Translations under genes and position numbers: made by a program | Part shown: one piece after another, positions 42,952 to 50,894 of the stretch | Position numbering within the stretch: position 1 is the first letter of the stretch | Layout: each line of letters begins with the position of its first letter | From: Saccharibacillus nicotianae | GTDB lineage: Bacteria; Bacillota; Bacilli; Paenibacillales; Paenibacillaceae | Length of the DNA: 64,000 nt | Assembly (NCBI RefSeq): GCF_042681745.1 | Contig: NZ_JBHUGF010000010.1 | Coordinates: forward strand, 2,852,001-2,916,000 | Direction of reading: 5' to 3' | The notes under the pieces: model-generated | The model's input: only the letters and a program-made list of their open reading frames with translations | Database searches by the model: none | What the model was told of the DNA's origin: nothing

Positions 42952-43758
42952 TTACAAAAGCGAAACTTCGTTTGGATACGCATATTGCAGTGTTTCCCGA
43001 AACAACTGATCTAATAAATCATCTTGCAGTTGTTGAGAAGTAGGCATATGCACAACTTGTTGTTCTAAAATGTCGATCATATCTGATAAAAAGTTCTGGA
43101 TCGACGGAATTTGTTGCTCTAGATTGAGTTCTTCGCCTGCTTTTTTACGAGTCAGTAATTGATCGATATCACTACGAAGTTGCCCCGGTGGCAACATTTC
43201 TTCAATCAACTCATCAAAGCCCATTGGTGGCATGGTTCCTTTTTGATCGATCCACAGGCAAGCTAAGATCGGACGCAATACATAAAAGTATTTTTTGATC
43301 TTAACAGTATCCCCTTGCAAATAGCCACGAAAGTTCCCTTTCGCCATATGCAGGTAGTGATACATGCACGCACGAGGCGAAAAATGAGTTGGTGATACGT
43401 TTCGAATTCGCTCAGCAAGTGAACCATTTTCAGCATATTGAATAGGAGATTGCAACCATTCCATTAATGGTGGATTGGATTTGCGGAACAAATTCAGTGC
43501 TTTGCGCAAGTCCCAACCGTTAATATCTAACTGCTCACTAATCGGATATTCAATCACGTCTCGTCTGTTAAAAATCGACAAATACCATTCTGGAGGATGA
43601 ACATAAATAAAGCGCACATCATAGTCGCTATCTTGAGAAGGAAATCCCCATGCACGACTACCGGATTCACAAGCATATAAAATACGAATGTTTTGTTCTT
43701 GTTCAATACGTTTTAATTCAGTCTGAATGATAGAAGTCATGGCTTGAGTAACGGACAT
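42952..43758 (-). CDS. RlaP-like nucleotidyltransferase (PF10127 type)
   Basis: A 268-aa polymerase-beta-superfamily protein: ILYACESGSRAWGFPSQDSDYDVRFIYVHPPEWYL has the GS...S-D-x-D nucleotidyltransferase signature, and MEWLQSPIQY and YLQGDTVKIKKYFYVLRPILACLWI follow, as in the RlaP group linked to RNA repair. ATG at 43758 has AAAGGAG 8 nt upstream. First gene of the operon with rtcB (73 bp downstream) and the AAA ATPase. It may add nucleotides to damaged RNA ends; activity not shown. Confidence 0.83.
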   Translation of the reverse strand: MSVTQAMTSIIQTELKRIEQEQNIRILYACESGSRAWGFPSQDSDYDVRFIYVHPPEWYLSIFNRRDVIEYPISEQLDINGWDLRKALNLFRKSNPPLMEWLQSPIQYAENGSLAERIRNVSPTHFSPRACMYHYLHMAKGNFRGYLQGDTVKIKKYFYVLRPILACLWIDQKGTMPPMGFDELIEEMLPPGQLRSDIDQLLTRKKAGEELNLEQQIPSIQNFLSDMIDILEQQVVHMPTSQQLQDDLLDQLFRETLQYAYPNEVSLL

Positions 43759-43830
43759 GATCGATCACTCCTTTCATATGAAGGGGATGGGTGAAGATTC
43801 ACTTAAAATTGGCGATTAGTAATAAAGACC

Positions 43831-43961
43831 GCTACAGAAATAGAATGGTTCTTGTCGTCGCTGTTGAAGAAGAATCCCTTGATGATACTGCTAAAGCAGT
43901 CGGGATTTTTCTTCAAAGGCGAACGCTGCGCTCTTTCAGAATCCATTCTATTTCTTTCGCT
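43831..43961. repeat. Structured dispersed repeat, copy 3 (divergent stems)
   Basis: The outer stem AGAAATAGAATGG / CCATTCTATTTCT is a perfect 13 bp (43836-43848 with 43943-43955). Next comes TTCTTG on the left and CTTTCAGAAT on the right, exactly as in copies 1 and 2. A different, longer inner stem TTGAAGAAGAATCCC / GGGATTTTTCTTCAA follows. Stem sequences are unlike the other copies but pairing is kept. It lies about 80 bp upstream of the RNA-repair operon. Confidence 0.75.
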
Positions 43962-44017
43962 CAGTGCTAGGTGAAACATGAATTGGCAGGTATAAAGATA
44001 GCTGGGTTAAAGAGTCG

Positions 44018-44050
44018 TTTTTTCCCCATTGGTGGGGATTAGCAGTTTTA
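44018..44050. repeat. Small TTGG-loop hairpin, partner of 3866-3900
   Basis: CCCCA-TTGG-TGGGG (44024-44037) between GTTTTTT and ATTAGCAGTTTT. It has the same layout and similar distance to repeat copy 3 as the hairpin at 3866 has to copy 1. The remainder, 44051-44490, is T/G-rich on the + strand with no gene that I can support. Confidence 0.5.
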
Positions 44051-44492
44051 GTGCTAGATAAGATGAGCTTTGTTTGTTGTTTTAAATCTATGATTTAGTT
44101 TTCGAGTTTCTGTTAGGGTCGTTCTACTTTTGAGCTGATATTTCTTATTGAAATTGGATACTATTTATGATCTTTGTATAAGTTTTGAAGCTGTTTTTTG
44201 AAGCTATATGAGTTGTTTATTAGTATTGGTTCTTTAGTTTAAAAAAGTTCACTTGTTGTACTGTAGTTATTTGAGTTATGGGTAAAGACGATTTGGCTAT
44301 AGGAAACGGTTTTACTTTTTGCTTTTATTCTTCTTTTTTTATACAGATTCTTTGATTGTTATATAGATGTTACATTATGGTTAGTGGTTAAGTTGTATAG
44401 GTTAGTACTTGCTGTACATCAATTTTTATTAGTTTTTTAGTGGTATTAAATACCTTTTTATAAACTTTATGGATGTTAAAGACACAAAAAAA

Positions 44493-44519
44493 CCGCGGAC
44501 CTCTGTATACGGTCTGCGG
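44493..44519 (-). terminator. Terminator of the 49-residue peptide transcript
   Basis: On the minus strand CCGCAGACC-gtatacaga-GGTCCGCGG is followed by seven T, a strong Rho-independent terminator. No other minus-strand gene lies upstream of it than the small peptide gene. Confidence 0.88.
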
Positions 44520-44533
44520 CTAGTGATTTATCG

Positions 44534-44614
44534 AGCAAATAGGTGTAACGGCACTATTTGCTATTCAATAAACCCTGCATATTTAATTAGATGCCTTTAT
44601 TTAAGTCAAAGGCA
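44534..44614 (-). ncRNA. Structured 3' untranslated region of the peptide transcript
   Basis: Between the peptide stop (44720) and the terminator are two further hairpins: TGCCTTT / AAAGGCA (44592-44614) and AGCAAATAG / CTATTTGCT (44534-44562). A 200-nt 3' region with successive stems on so short an mRNA hints at a second, RNA-level function or mRNA stabilisation. Confidence 0.5.
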
Positions 44615-44719
44615 CTGATTGAACTGGAAAATACTTAGCTAGTTAGCATTGAATATACAAGATCACGTATATGGTAACTGTTTCAATATAAACCGAGCTT
44701 TACATTTCCGTATTGCAGT

Positions 44720-44869
44720 TTATGTCGTCCGTAAGAGATTGAAGAACATGAAGCAAGTGTATGAAGTTTTCAAGCAGCAGTTGGTATTATGTTCATCGTT
44801 TAACCGTAGACCACTATGCTGATCCGGCTGATACGTATTCTGAATATTCATATCATTGCGTAAAATCAT
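44720..44869 (-). CDS. 49-residue Cys-containing peptide, unknown
   Basis: Short gene with every expression signal: -35/-10 promoter at 44904-44933, perfect Shine-Dalgarno AAGGAGGT (44878-44885) 8 nt before ATG, and a strong terminator. The peptide starts MILRNDMNIQNTYQPDQHSG, has a polar Asn/Gln-rich N-terminal half, and ends NCCLKTSYTCFMFFNLLRTT: three Cys and a hydrophobic stretch. A Cys followed by four hydrophobic residues (CFMFF) recalls thiolactone autoinducers, and the Cys/Ser/Thr-rich tail recalls RiPP precursors. No modification enzyme adjoins it and it has no amphipathic AgrD leader, so neither is shown. Confidence 0.68.
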   Translation of the reverse strand: MILRNDMNIQNTYQPDQHSGLRLNDEHNTNCCLKTSYTCFMFFNLLRTT

Positions 44870-44903
44870 GTCCTTCAACCTCCTTCCTGTTTATAATATA
44901 GCA

Positions 44904-44933
44904 ATCATACTCGGTATATTTTGAAATTGTCAA
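44904..44933 (-). promoter_or_regulatory. Sigma-A promoter of the peptide gene
   Basis: On the minus strand TTGACA (44928-44933), 18-bp spacer, TATGAT (44904-44909). The start site would give a leader of roughly 30 nt. Confidence 0.8.
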
Positions 44934-45078
44934 TTCCATATTTGGAAAATAGGTCTATAGACACAATCTTTTTGGAATAGGAAAAAGACTTATTTTATTG
45001 CAAAAACAATAAATTTCAACATATTTATATGACATATGATTATAGTCGGAAATGGTTATAATTCCATAAAATGACTGG

Positions 45079-45084
45079 TATAAT
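45079..45084 (+). promoter_or_regulatory. Extended -10 element of the GH12 gene
   Basis: TGGTATAAT gives a perfect TATAAT with a TG-type extension, 47 bp upstream of the glucanase ATG. The -35 region is weak. Confidence 0.5.
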
Positions 45085-45131
45085 CGGGTCAGTGTAGAGC
45101 ACACTAATCTCATTATTCAAGGAGGACATTT

Positions 45132-45929
45132 ATGTTGACTCAATGGATTCGTTATCGTATGTGGTCTCGTTTTTTGGCATTCACTGTTGGTTTGTCGTTG
45201 GTGATAGTTTTACCGCTTCACGCTTCAGCAGCTTCCTCTTCTACAGCCTACGATAAGCTCAATTTTGCTAACAATAAGTACTATGTATTTAACAATGTGT
45301 GGGGGCAAGATACGGTTCAAGGATGGTGGCAGACGGTCTATCATAACAGTGATACCGATCTAGGTTGGGTATGGCACTGGCCAAGTACTACATCTTCTGT
45401 CAAAGCATATCCGTCGCTTGTTAGCGGATGGCATTGGACAGAAGGTTATACACCGGGTAGTGGTTTCCCTACTCGCCTTTCGGATAACAAAAATATCAAT
45501 ACCAATGTAGCTTATTCTATCAAAGCAGATGGTACTTACAACGCGGCTTATGATATCTGGTTCCACAATACAAACAAAGCGAGTTGGGATTCTACCCCTA
45601 CTGATGAAGTGATGATCTGGTTGAATAATACCAATGCCGGGCCACTAGGTACTTACGTAGAAACAGTAACTATTGGCGGCAGTAGCTGGAAAGTACACAA
45701 AGGTTGGCTAGATGCTGGTAATGGCAAAGGATGGAATGTATTCTCTTTTGTACGCACTTCTAATGTCTCCAGTGCTTCACTCAATGTGAAAAACTTTACT
45801 GATTATCTGGTAAACAGCAAAAAATGGATGGCAAATACAAAATATGTAAGTAGTGTTGAATTTGGTACCGAAGTATTCGGTGGCGATGGTCAAATTAATT
45901 TTTCTAAATGGAATGTAGCTGTACAATAA
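45132..45929 (+). CDS. Secreted GH12 endoglucanase/xyloglucanase
   Basis: A 265-aa glycoside hydrolase family 12 enzyme that cuts beta-1,4-glucan or xyloglucan. A Sec signal peptide ends at LHASA-A (about 33). Family landmarks: NNVWGQD, AAYDIWFHN, nucleophile E159 in DEVMIWLNN and acid/base E247 in EFGTEVFGG. There is no carbohydrate-binding module. AAGGAGG precedes the ATG. A single gene with its own promoter and terminator; it adds hemicellulose attack to the pectin enzymes nearby. Confidence 0.92.
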   Translation: MLTQWIRYRMWSRFLAFTVGLSLVIVLPLHASAASSSTAYDKLNFANNKYYVFNNVWGQDTVQGWWQTVYHNSDTDLGWVWHWPSTTSSVKAYPSLVSGWHWTEGYTPGSGFPTRLSDNKNINTNVAYSIKADGTYNAAYDIWFHNTNKASWDSTPTDEVMIWLNNTNAGPLGTYVETVTIGGSSWKVHKGWLDAGNGKGWNVFSFVRTSNVSSASLNVKNFTDYLVNSKKWMANTKYVSSVEFGTEVFGGDGQINFSKWNVAVQ

Positions 45930-45950
45930 AATTCTGTTTCTGCATACTTT

Positions 45951-45986
45951 AAAGACTTCCCTGTTATTTCAAGGGAAGTCTTTTTT
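45951..45986 (+). terminator. Terminator of the GH12 gene
   Basis: AAAGACTTCCC / GGGAAGTCTTTTTT directly after the gene. Confidence 0.88.
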
Positions 45987-46096
45987 ATTACTTATATTGT
46001 TTGCATAAAATATATATAATTCATCTTCTATTAACAATTGTCTGATATACTGCTTTATTAGTGTAAAGAATGGTTATGGATGATTGAGGTGAATCT

Positions 46097-47299
46097 ATGT
46101 CTAGAGAACGGATCAATGAATGGGCATTACTACGTGGATTTGCCTTTTTGGCGGTCGTGATGCAACATTCAATTGGTGAATATATTTATCGAAGTGGCAG
46201 TATACAAGCTGATTCGATAATGTTAGGTATGCTTTATCATTTTACAAGATTTGGCACGCTAACATTTGTTTTTTTAGCAGGTGCTATTTTATTTTATCAA
46301 TATGGAGATGGACGTAAATATCGTTCGGTGATTGTTAAACGAATTGGAGATATTTATATTCCATTTGTTGTATGGACAATCATTTACTGGATTGTTATGC
46401 AGTTTATTTTTAATATGCCGTTGTTTAGAGCGGATAGTTGGCAAGATATTGTACAGCAACTATTTGTACCTACCAATGGATATCATCTCTGGTTTGTGAT
46501 TATGATTTTTCAATTTTATTTGTTATTTCCGCTTTTCCGCTGGCTGGGTAAGCAATTCAGAACACGTTTATTAGACAATCGTTCGCCACAAGAGCAACAA
46601 AAACATATTATTGTGATGTTAATCATCATCGGTATCATATATGGATGGTTGATGTGGTCATGTTATTATGCGATGCCTACGTGGAATGTACAGGGTATCT
46701 GGAAAATCATTTTAGATCATCGTACCAGTGAATTTATTTTTTACTTTTTTTATTTTGTATTGGGTGGTATCTGTGGTTCAGCGATTCAGCGCTGGCGCGC
46801 AATAATGCTCAAAATATTGCTCTGGACAGTGTTTTCGTTTTTGATTATGTATATGTGGTTAGGTTATGATCTGTTGCGTTTTGATCCTGTCGCTATTAAT
46901 TTAAATGTATCGACTTATCTCAAGCCTACTACCTTTTTGGCTGTATTGAGTCATATGTTATTGATGTACGGATTAGCTTTGTTGCTTGCAGAACGACAAG
47001 GTGTGATCGTTCGCTTCTTGCAGTGGTGTGGACGATACTCATTTGGTGGGTATCTATCGCATGCCTTAATATTGATGGGTGTATCTTACTTTACACGCCA
47101 GATCACAGCGCCCGGACTTAACCTTCTACTAACCCTACTTACTTTTATGATTGTAGCTCCTACAGCTATAGCGCTAACAAGCGGGCTCTCTCGCTTACCA
47201 GGAGGACAATGGTTAACCGGATCAGCAGGCAAAAAAGGCAAGCATTCACTACGCTCTCACGCTTCCAGACCGCAATCCACATTGCCTCAAGATTCGTGA
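46097..47299 (+). CDS. Membrane acyltransferase (acyltransferase_3 family)
   Basis: A 400-aa integral-membrane O-acyltransferase with about ten hydrophobic segments. The N-terminus INEWALLRGFAFLAVVMQHSIGEYI carries the R-G...H motif of this family, with the conserved His-27 region just before the first loop, and HLWFVIMIFQFYLLFPLF follows. Such proteins acetylate cell-surface polysaccharides or lipids; the target is unknown. TGAGGTG precedes the ATG. It is followed by a strong inverted repeat. Not obviously linked to neighbours. Confidence 0.85.
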   Translation: MSRERINEWALLRGFAFLAVVMQHSIGEYIYRSGSIQADSIMLGMLYHFTRFGTLTFVFLAGAILFYQYGDGRKYRSVIVKRIGDIYIPFVVWTIIYWIVMQFIFNMPLFRADSWQDIVQQLFVPTNGYHLWFVIMIFQFYLLFPLFRWLGKQFRTRLLDNRSPQEQQKHIIVMLIIIGIIYGWLMWSCYYAMPTWNVQGIWKIILDHRTSEFIFYFFYFVLGGICGSAIQRWRAIMLKILLWTVFSFLIMYMWLGYDLLRFDPVAINLNVSTYLKPTTFLAVLSHMLLMYGLALLLAERQGVIVRFLQWCGRYSFGGYLSHALILMGVSYFTRQITAPGLNLLLTLLTFMIVAPTAIALTSGLSRLPGGQWLTGSAGKKGKHSLRSHASRPQSTLPQDS

Positions 47300-47300
47300 C

Positions 47301-47353
47301 ACAAATAAAACCGCTACTTCTCTGTAACAAGAGAATATAGCGGTTTTATTTGT
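47301..47353. terminator. Long inverted-repeat terminator
   Basis: ACAAATAAAACCGCTA ... TAGCGGTTTTATTTGT with an inner TCTC/GAGA step. It ends the acyltransferase gene and may also stop the convergent kinase transcript. Confidence 0.85.
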
Positions 47354-47445
47354 ACTTTTATCAGCTTATCCCCATATCTTACGAACATATAGAGAATGAT
47401 GATAAAGATTCACTTGATTCATTTCTTGCATTTCATACCTTATAA

Positions 47446-49182
47446 TCACAATGGTAAACGAACAGAGAATTCAGTCCATTCTTCATCACTTTCAACCCGA
47501 ATAATACCCCGATGTTTGGATAAAATTTTCTGTACAATCGCCAGACCTAATCCTGAATTTTTACGATTCAGCGGTTTGGTACTGAATCCGGCTTCAAAAA
47601 TTTGTTGTTTTAATTTTTCGGGAATAGGATTGCCATTGTTTCCAACTGTAAAGGTTAACTGTTCTCCACGAACACGTCCGGTTACTTTGACCATTTTATC
47701 CGGTTTGTCTGTTTCGCTAACCGCATCAAACGCATTATCAATCAGATTACTAACAATCTTGACCAGTTCTGTTGATTTTACTGTACCAAATTGAACTGAT
47801 TTGAGATTGCTGATATCGTATTCAAACTTAATTCTGCGGTCATATGCTTGCGTCGTTTTGGCTTGAATCAATGCAGATAATGCCGGCAGATTAATATTGA
47901 TAATCTGATTCATCGCGATCGATTCTCCTACCAGCTCCGCAGTATACGTAGACAAGTCGTCATACTTTTTCATTTTGACCAACAATTGAATCGTATTTAC
48001 ATGATTATTAAAATCATGACGTTGTTCTTTGATCGAGTTAAATAGCGCATCAATATTTTCTAAATAAACATTTTGCACACTTTGCGCCGCGGCTTCAGTA
48101 CGACGATTCAAAATCGTAATCAGTCCCAAAACCAGAGCAATAATAGCGATCGAACAAGCTGAAATCGTCAGTGTTAATCGGATCAATTGTTCGTTAAGGG
48201 TCTGCTGCACTTCGGTCAAATCCGATACAACCGTTATAATCGCAGGATACGTCAACTCCACAGGTATAAATGTTTTGAGTACAGGCACATTATCAAATTC
48301 ATCGGTAATCGATATCGTATTTCCTGATTTATTAACTTGCTTAATATTTGTTTTGTCTGTAGCACTCTTGTAAGAGTAATCGTTGTATAATGTCTCATTG
48401 TCCGAGTACCAGATAACCCCATGCGAATTGAATTGATTCGCTTGATCGAGAAAAATAGGCGGATTAAAAATAGCAATCCCCAATGTCTGACGACTACGCT
48501 CACCATTTAGGATTTCACGAATAATCGCTTCTACACCTGTTTTTTCTTGAAATTCTCGCACTGATTTATCATTTGTATACACATTAATTACATAATTTGT
48601 TTTGCCATCGTAGTAATAACCCCACTTCTCACCAGCAGAGTTCGCACGATCGACTTTGGAGATCATAGGAGCTCCCCAATAATCAGGTAGCTTTTGTCCA
48701 ATATCTACAGTAGGCGTTTTGCCAGCAAGCAATTCTTGAACAGCTTTGAGCCAATCTGCTCGCCATTCTTCTTTAACCGATAATTCATTGGGGTCTGAAG
48801 AACGTATAGGAACCACATTATTACCTGAAGGTGCTAACAGTGTAATCCGATCTACACCTACTTCTTTGCTCACTTCAGCAAGTTGTTGATTGGTAATCTT
48901 GTTCATGTCTGACCCAATTTTAGACTGTGCAGCTTGAGCTGCCATTCTCAAGTTCTCGCCTATCAAGTCCTCTACAAAAGCTTCTCCACTTTGAGATAAT
49001 TTGATAGATGATCTAATCTGATCAGTGATTGCGCGCATATTTTGTTCTTGAACCGAAATTAATGCTTTTCGTGTTGTTACATAATACGTAGTATTCACAA
49101 TAATCAACACAACTGTCATAACAGCCAAAATATATACAGTCACCGGAAAAGGTTTGGGTACCAGGCTCTTACGTTGTTTCAT
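47446..49182 (-). CDS. Orphan sensor kinase, Spo0B/CitA-like phosphoacceptor
   Basis: A 578-aa membrane kinase: first membrane segment about residues 12-34, a 300-residue extracytoplasmic sensor domain, a second segment about 334-358, then KEQRHDFNNHVNTIQ with phosphorylated His389. This RHDxxNH box is that of CitA/DcuS and AgrC kinases, not of YesM or PhoR types. The ATPase domain is ELVKIVSNLIDNAFDAV, FTVGNNGNPIP, SGLGLAIVQ. No response regulator adjoins it, so its partner lies elsewhere. The ligand is unknown. Confidence 0.87.
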   Translation of the reverse strand: MKQRKSLVPKPFPVTVYILAVMTVVLIIVNTTYYVTTRKALISVQEQNMRAITDQIRSSIKLSQSGEAFVEDLIGENLRMAAQAAQSKIGSDMNKITNQQLAEVSKEVGVDRITLLAPSGNNVVPIRSSDPNELSVKEEWRADWLKAVQELLAGKTPTVDIGQKLPDYWGAPMISKVDRANSAGEKWGYYYDGKTNYVINVYTNDKSVREFQEKTGVEAIIREILNGERSRQTLGIAIFNPPIFLDQANQFNSHGVIWYSDNETLYNDYSYKSATDKTNIKQVNKSGNTISITDEFDNVPVLKTFIPVELTYPAIITVVSDLTEVQQTLNEQLIRLTLTISACSIAIIALVLGLITILNRRTEAAAQSVQNVYLENIDALFNSIKEQRHDFNNHVNTIQLLVKMKKYDDLSTYTAELVGESIAMNQIININLPALSALIQAKTTQAYDRRIKFEYDISNLKSVQFGTVKSTELVKIVSNLIDNAFDAVSETDKPDKMVKVTGRVRGEQLTFTVGNNGNPIPEKLKQQIFEAGFSTKPLNRKNSGLGLAIVQKILSKHRGIIRVESDEEWTEFSVRLPL

Positions 49183-49404
49183 TTTAGGAAATTAACCCCC
49201 ATCTATATCAGCCGCACTTGCTCCATGCCTTTTAGCCGTATTAAAAATCTAAATGCCCGAATATCGACAAAATTCGATTCTTTTTTTAGTATCATACCAT
49301 GAACCGCATAGGACTACACTTTATTTTCACAAAAATCTACTATTAATTTATGGAAAAGATACCTTTATTTATTGTAACGTAGCGGACTAAATAAATCTAT
49401 AAAT

Positions 49405-49444
49405 AAAGGTCCTGTAAGCACTGTAAATGCTATTCAGGACCTTT
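49405..49444 (-). terminator. Terminator of the 49.5-50.3 kb genes
   Basis: AAAGGTCCTG ... CAGGACCTTT with an inner AGCA/TGCT step, 39 bp after the stop at 49483. The gap 49183-49482 otherwise holds only the kinase upstream region. Confidence 0.8.
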
Positions 49445-49482
49445 TTGGATAACATACACTATACAATTTGGGTAGAGTCTGC

Positions 49483-49785
49483 TTACTTTTGAGCTTGTTT
49501 GCGCTCTGTCCACCATTCCATATACTGATTTTCGATCATATCATATTCCTGTTGTTCATACTGTTCGCGTTCAGCAGAAGAAATAGATTTCTCTTCATCT
49601 TCGTAAATATGCCATAAGTCGGAAAACAAATAATCTTTGATTTCAACATATTGCCCTTGTTCTCTACCATTGACCCAAATGATACCTTTTGTTGTACGCG
49701 TAATAATACGTGCTTCATCGATTGTCATGGCTTTTTGCCCTAACCGAATACTGGCGATCATCTGTCCAAATGTATACCACTTCAT
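49483..49785 (-). CDS. Hypothetical 100-aa protein
   Basis: A small soluble protein with an N-terminal beta-rich half (RLGQKAMTIDEARIITRTTKGIIWVNG) and an acidic, aromatic C-terminal helix (ISSAEREQYEQQEYDMIENQYMEWWTERKQ). I recognise no family. It starts 12 bp after the cupin stop, probably co-transcribed with it. The ribosome site is weak (AGGGA). Confidence 0.65.
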   Translation of the reverse strand: MKWYTFGQMIASIRLGQKAMTIDEARIITRTTKGIIWVNGREQGQYVEIKDYLFSDLWHIYEDEEKSISSAEREQYEQQEYDMIENQYMEWWTERKQAQK

Positions 49786-49797
49786 CCGGTTTTGTCC

Positions 49798-50256
49798 CTA
49801 GCGTTCAATCAATTTGAAATCATCATAATGGAATCCTGGGGCTACCACACAAGATACAAATACAGGATCATTTCCAAGCGGTCTAGCCATTTGCCATTCT
49901 CCTGCTGGAATCAATACTTGTGGTGTCTGTCCTGCTTCGATATCCATACCCAAAATCATTTTTTTGCCTTCTACCGGTTGATCGCCTTTACCGCCTAGTG
50001 TCAGTTCAAGCGGGCTACCAGAATGGATCAACCACAACTCATCAGAATGAACAACATGCCAATCCGAGATTTCGTCACCATGCAGGATAAAGTAGATCGA
50101 TGTTGCTGAAAAACGTGGTCCTGAATATTGTTCAGGCAAAATATCTTTTGGAATTTCAAAAGAAGCTTTCCACATTTCTTTATACCAACCGCCTTCGCGG
50201 TGTTCGTTCATATCTAGCAATTTCACTAATGGTGATAAAGGTAATTTTGTTCCCAT
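49798..50256 (-). CDS. Cupin, DUF985 family
   Basis: A 152-aa single-domain cupin: LVKLLDMNEHREGGWYKEMWK, TSIYFILHGDEISDWHVVHSDELWLIHSGSPLELTL and VLIPAGEWQMARP, matching the cupin_5/DUF985 pattern including its His residues. The function of the family is not established. It lies between the OsmC-type gene (39 bp upstream) and a small hypothetical gene. Confidence 0.87.
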   Translation of the reverse strand: MGTKLPLSPLVKLLDMNEHREGGWYKEMWKASFEIPKDILPEQYSGPRFSATSIYFILHGDEISDWHVVHSDELWLIHSGSPLELTLGGKGDQPVEGKKMILGMDIEAGQTPQVLIPAGEWQMARPLGNDPVFVSCVVAPGFHYDDFKLIER

Positions 50257-50295
50257 GTATCATAACCTTCTTTCTTCAGAGTTTGGAGTGTTTAC

Positions 50296-50739
50296 TTAGT
50301 CAGCGATACTAATTAAAGGTTGCGTCGTAATGGTAACATTACCAGCAATCGCACGTGAGATCATACAAGACTGTTCTGCTTTATGTGCAAGTACTGTTGC
50401 TTTCTCCACTTGATCGGCTGATTCGGCACTTAATACAATTTCAGGTCGATGAATCAATTGTTCGTACGTAAAAATGTTATTGGTTACATCTACAATGCCT
50501 TCAGACTTCATAGTTAATCGCGCAACCGCAATATGAGATCGTTCAAGCATCGCTGCAAGTGTAATAATATAACAAGTTGCGGCTGCACCTAGCAACATCT
50601 CGTCAGGATTCGTACCTGTCCCCGGGCCACCCATCGCTTGTGGAATCGAGATGGCTGTTTTGAGATTGCCTGATTCGATTGTTCCTTCGCTATTACGTCC
50701 ACCATGCCAATCAGCATCTAATACAAATTGGTGTTTCAT
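50296..50739 (-). CDS. OsmC/Ohr-family peroxidase-like protein
   Basis: A 147-aa OsmC-fold protein with both catalytic cysteines in their usual settings: LLGAAATCYIITLAAML and AEQSCMISRAI. It reduces organic hydroperoxides in characterised relatives. The PQAMGGPGTGTNPDEML segment and length are typical of the SACOL1771-like OsmC subgroup. No MarR-type OhrR gene adjoins it. Confidence 0.88.
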   Translation of the reverse strand: MKHQFVLDADWHGGRNSEGTIESGNLKTAISIPQAMGGPGTGTNPDEMLLGAAATCYIITLAAMLERSHIAVARLTMKSEGIVDVTNNIFTYEQLIHRPEIVLSAESADQVEKATVLAHKAEQSCMISRAIAGNVTITTQPLISIAD

Positions 50740-50823
50740 AGTATATTCATCTCCTTGCTCTGCTTACACATTTCATCTTGAACATTTTACCATATTCTGT
50801 GGTTTGTATCATTTCAAAAATAA

Positions 50824-50866
50824 AAACGTTCTTTCTAAATACGCAATTACGTATCGAAGAACGTTT
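50824..50866 (-). terminator. Terminator of the sigma/ABC operon
   Basis: AAACGTTCTT ... AAGAACGTTT; on the minus strand it is followed by TTTTATTTTT, 28 bp after the permease stop. Confidence 0.82.
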
Positions 50867-50894
50867 GATATACATAGATGGATATACCCATCAG

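Noticed and set aside
44720..44869. Calling the 49-residue peptide a lanthipeptide or AgrD-type autoinducer
   Set aside because: There is no LanM/LanB, AgrB, transporter or protease gene beside it, and the leader does not match either family. Left as unknown.
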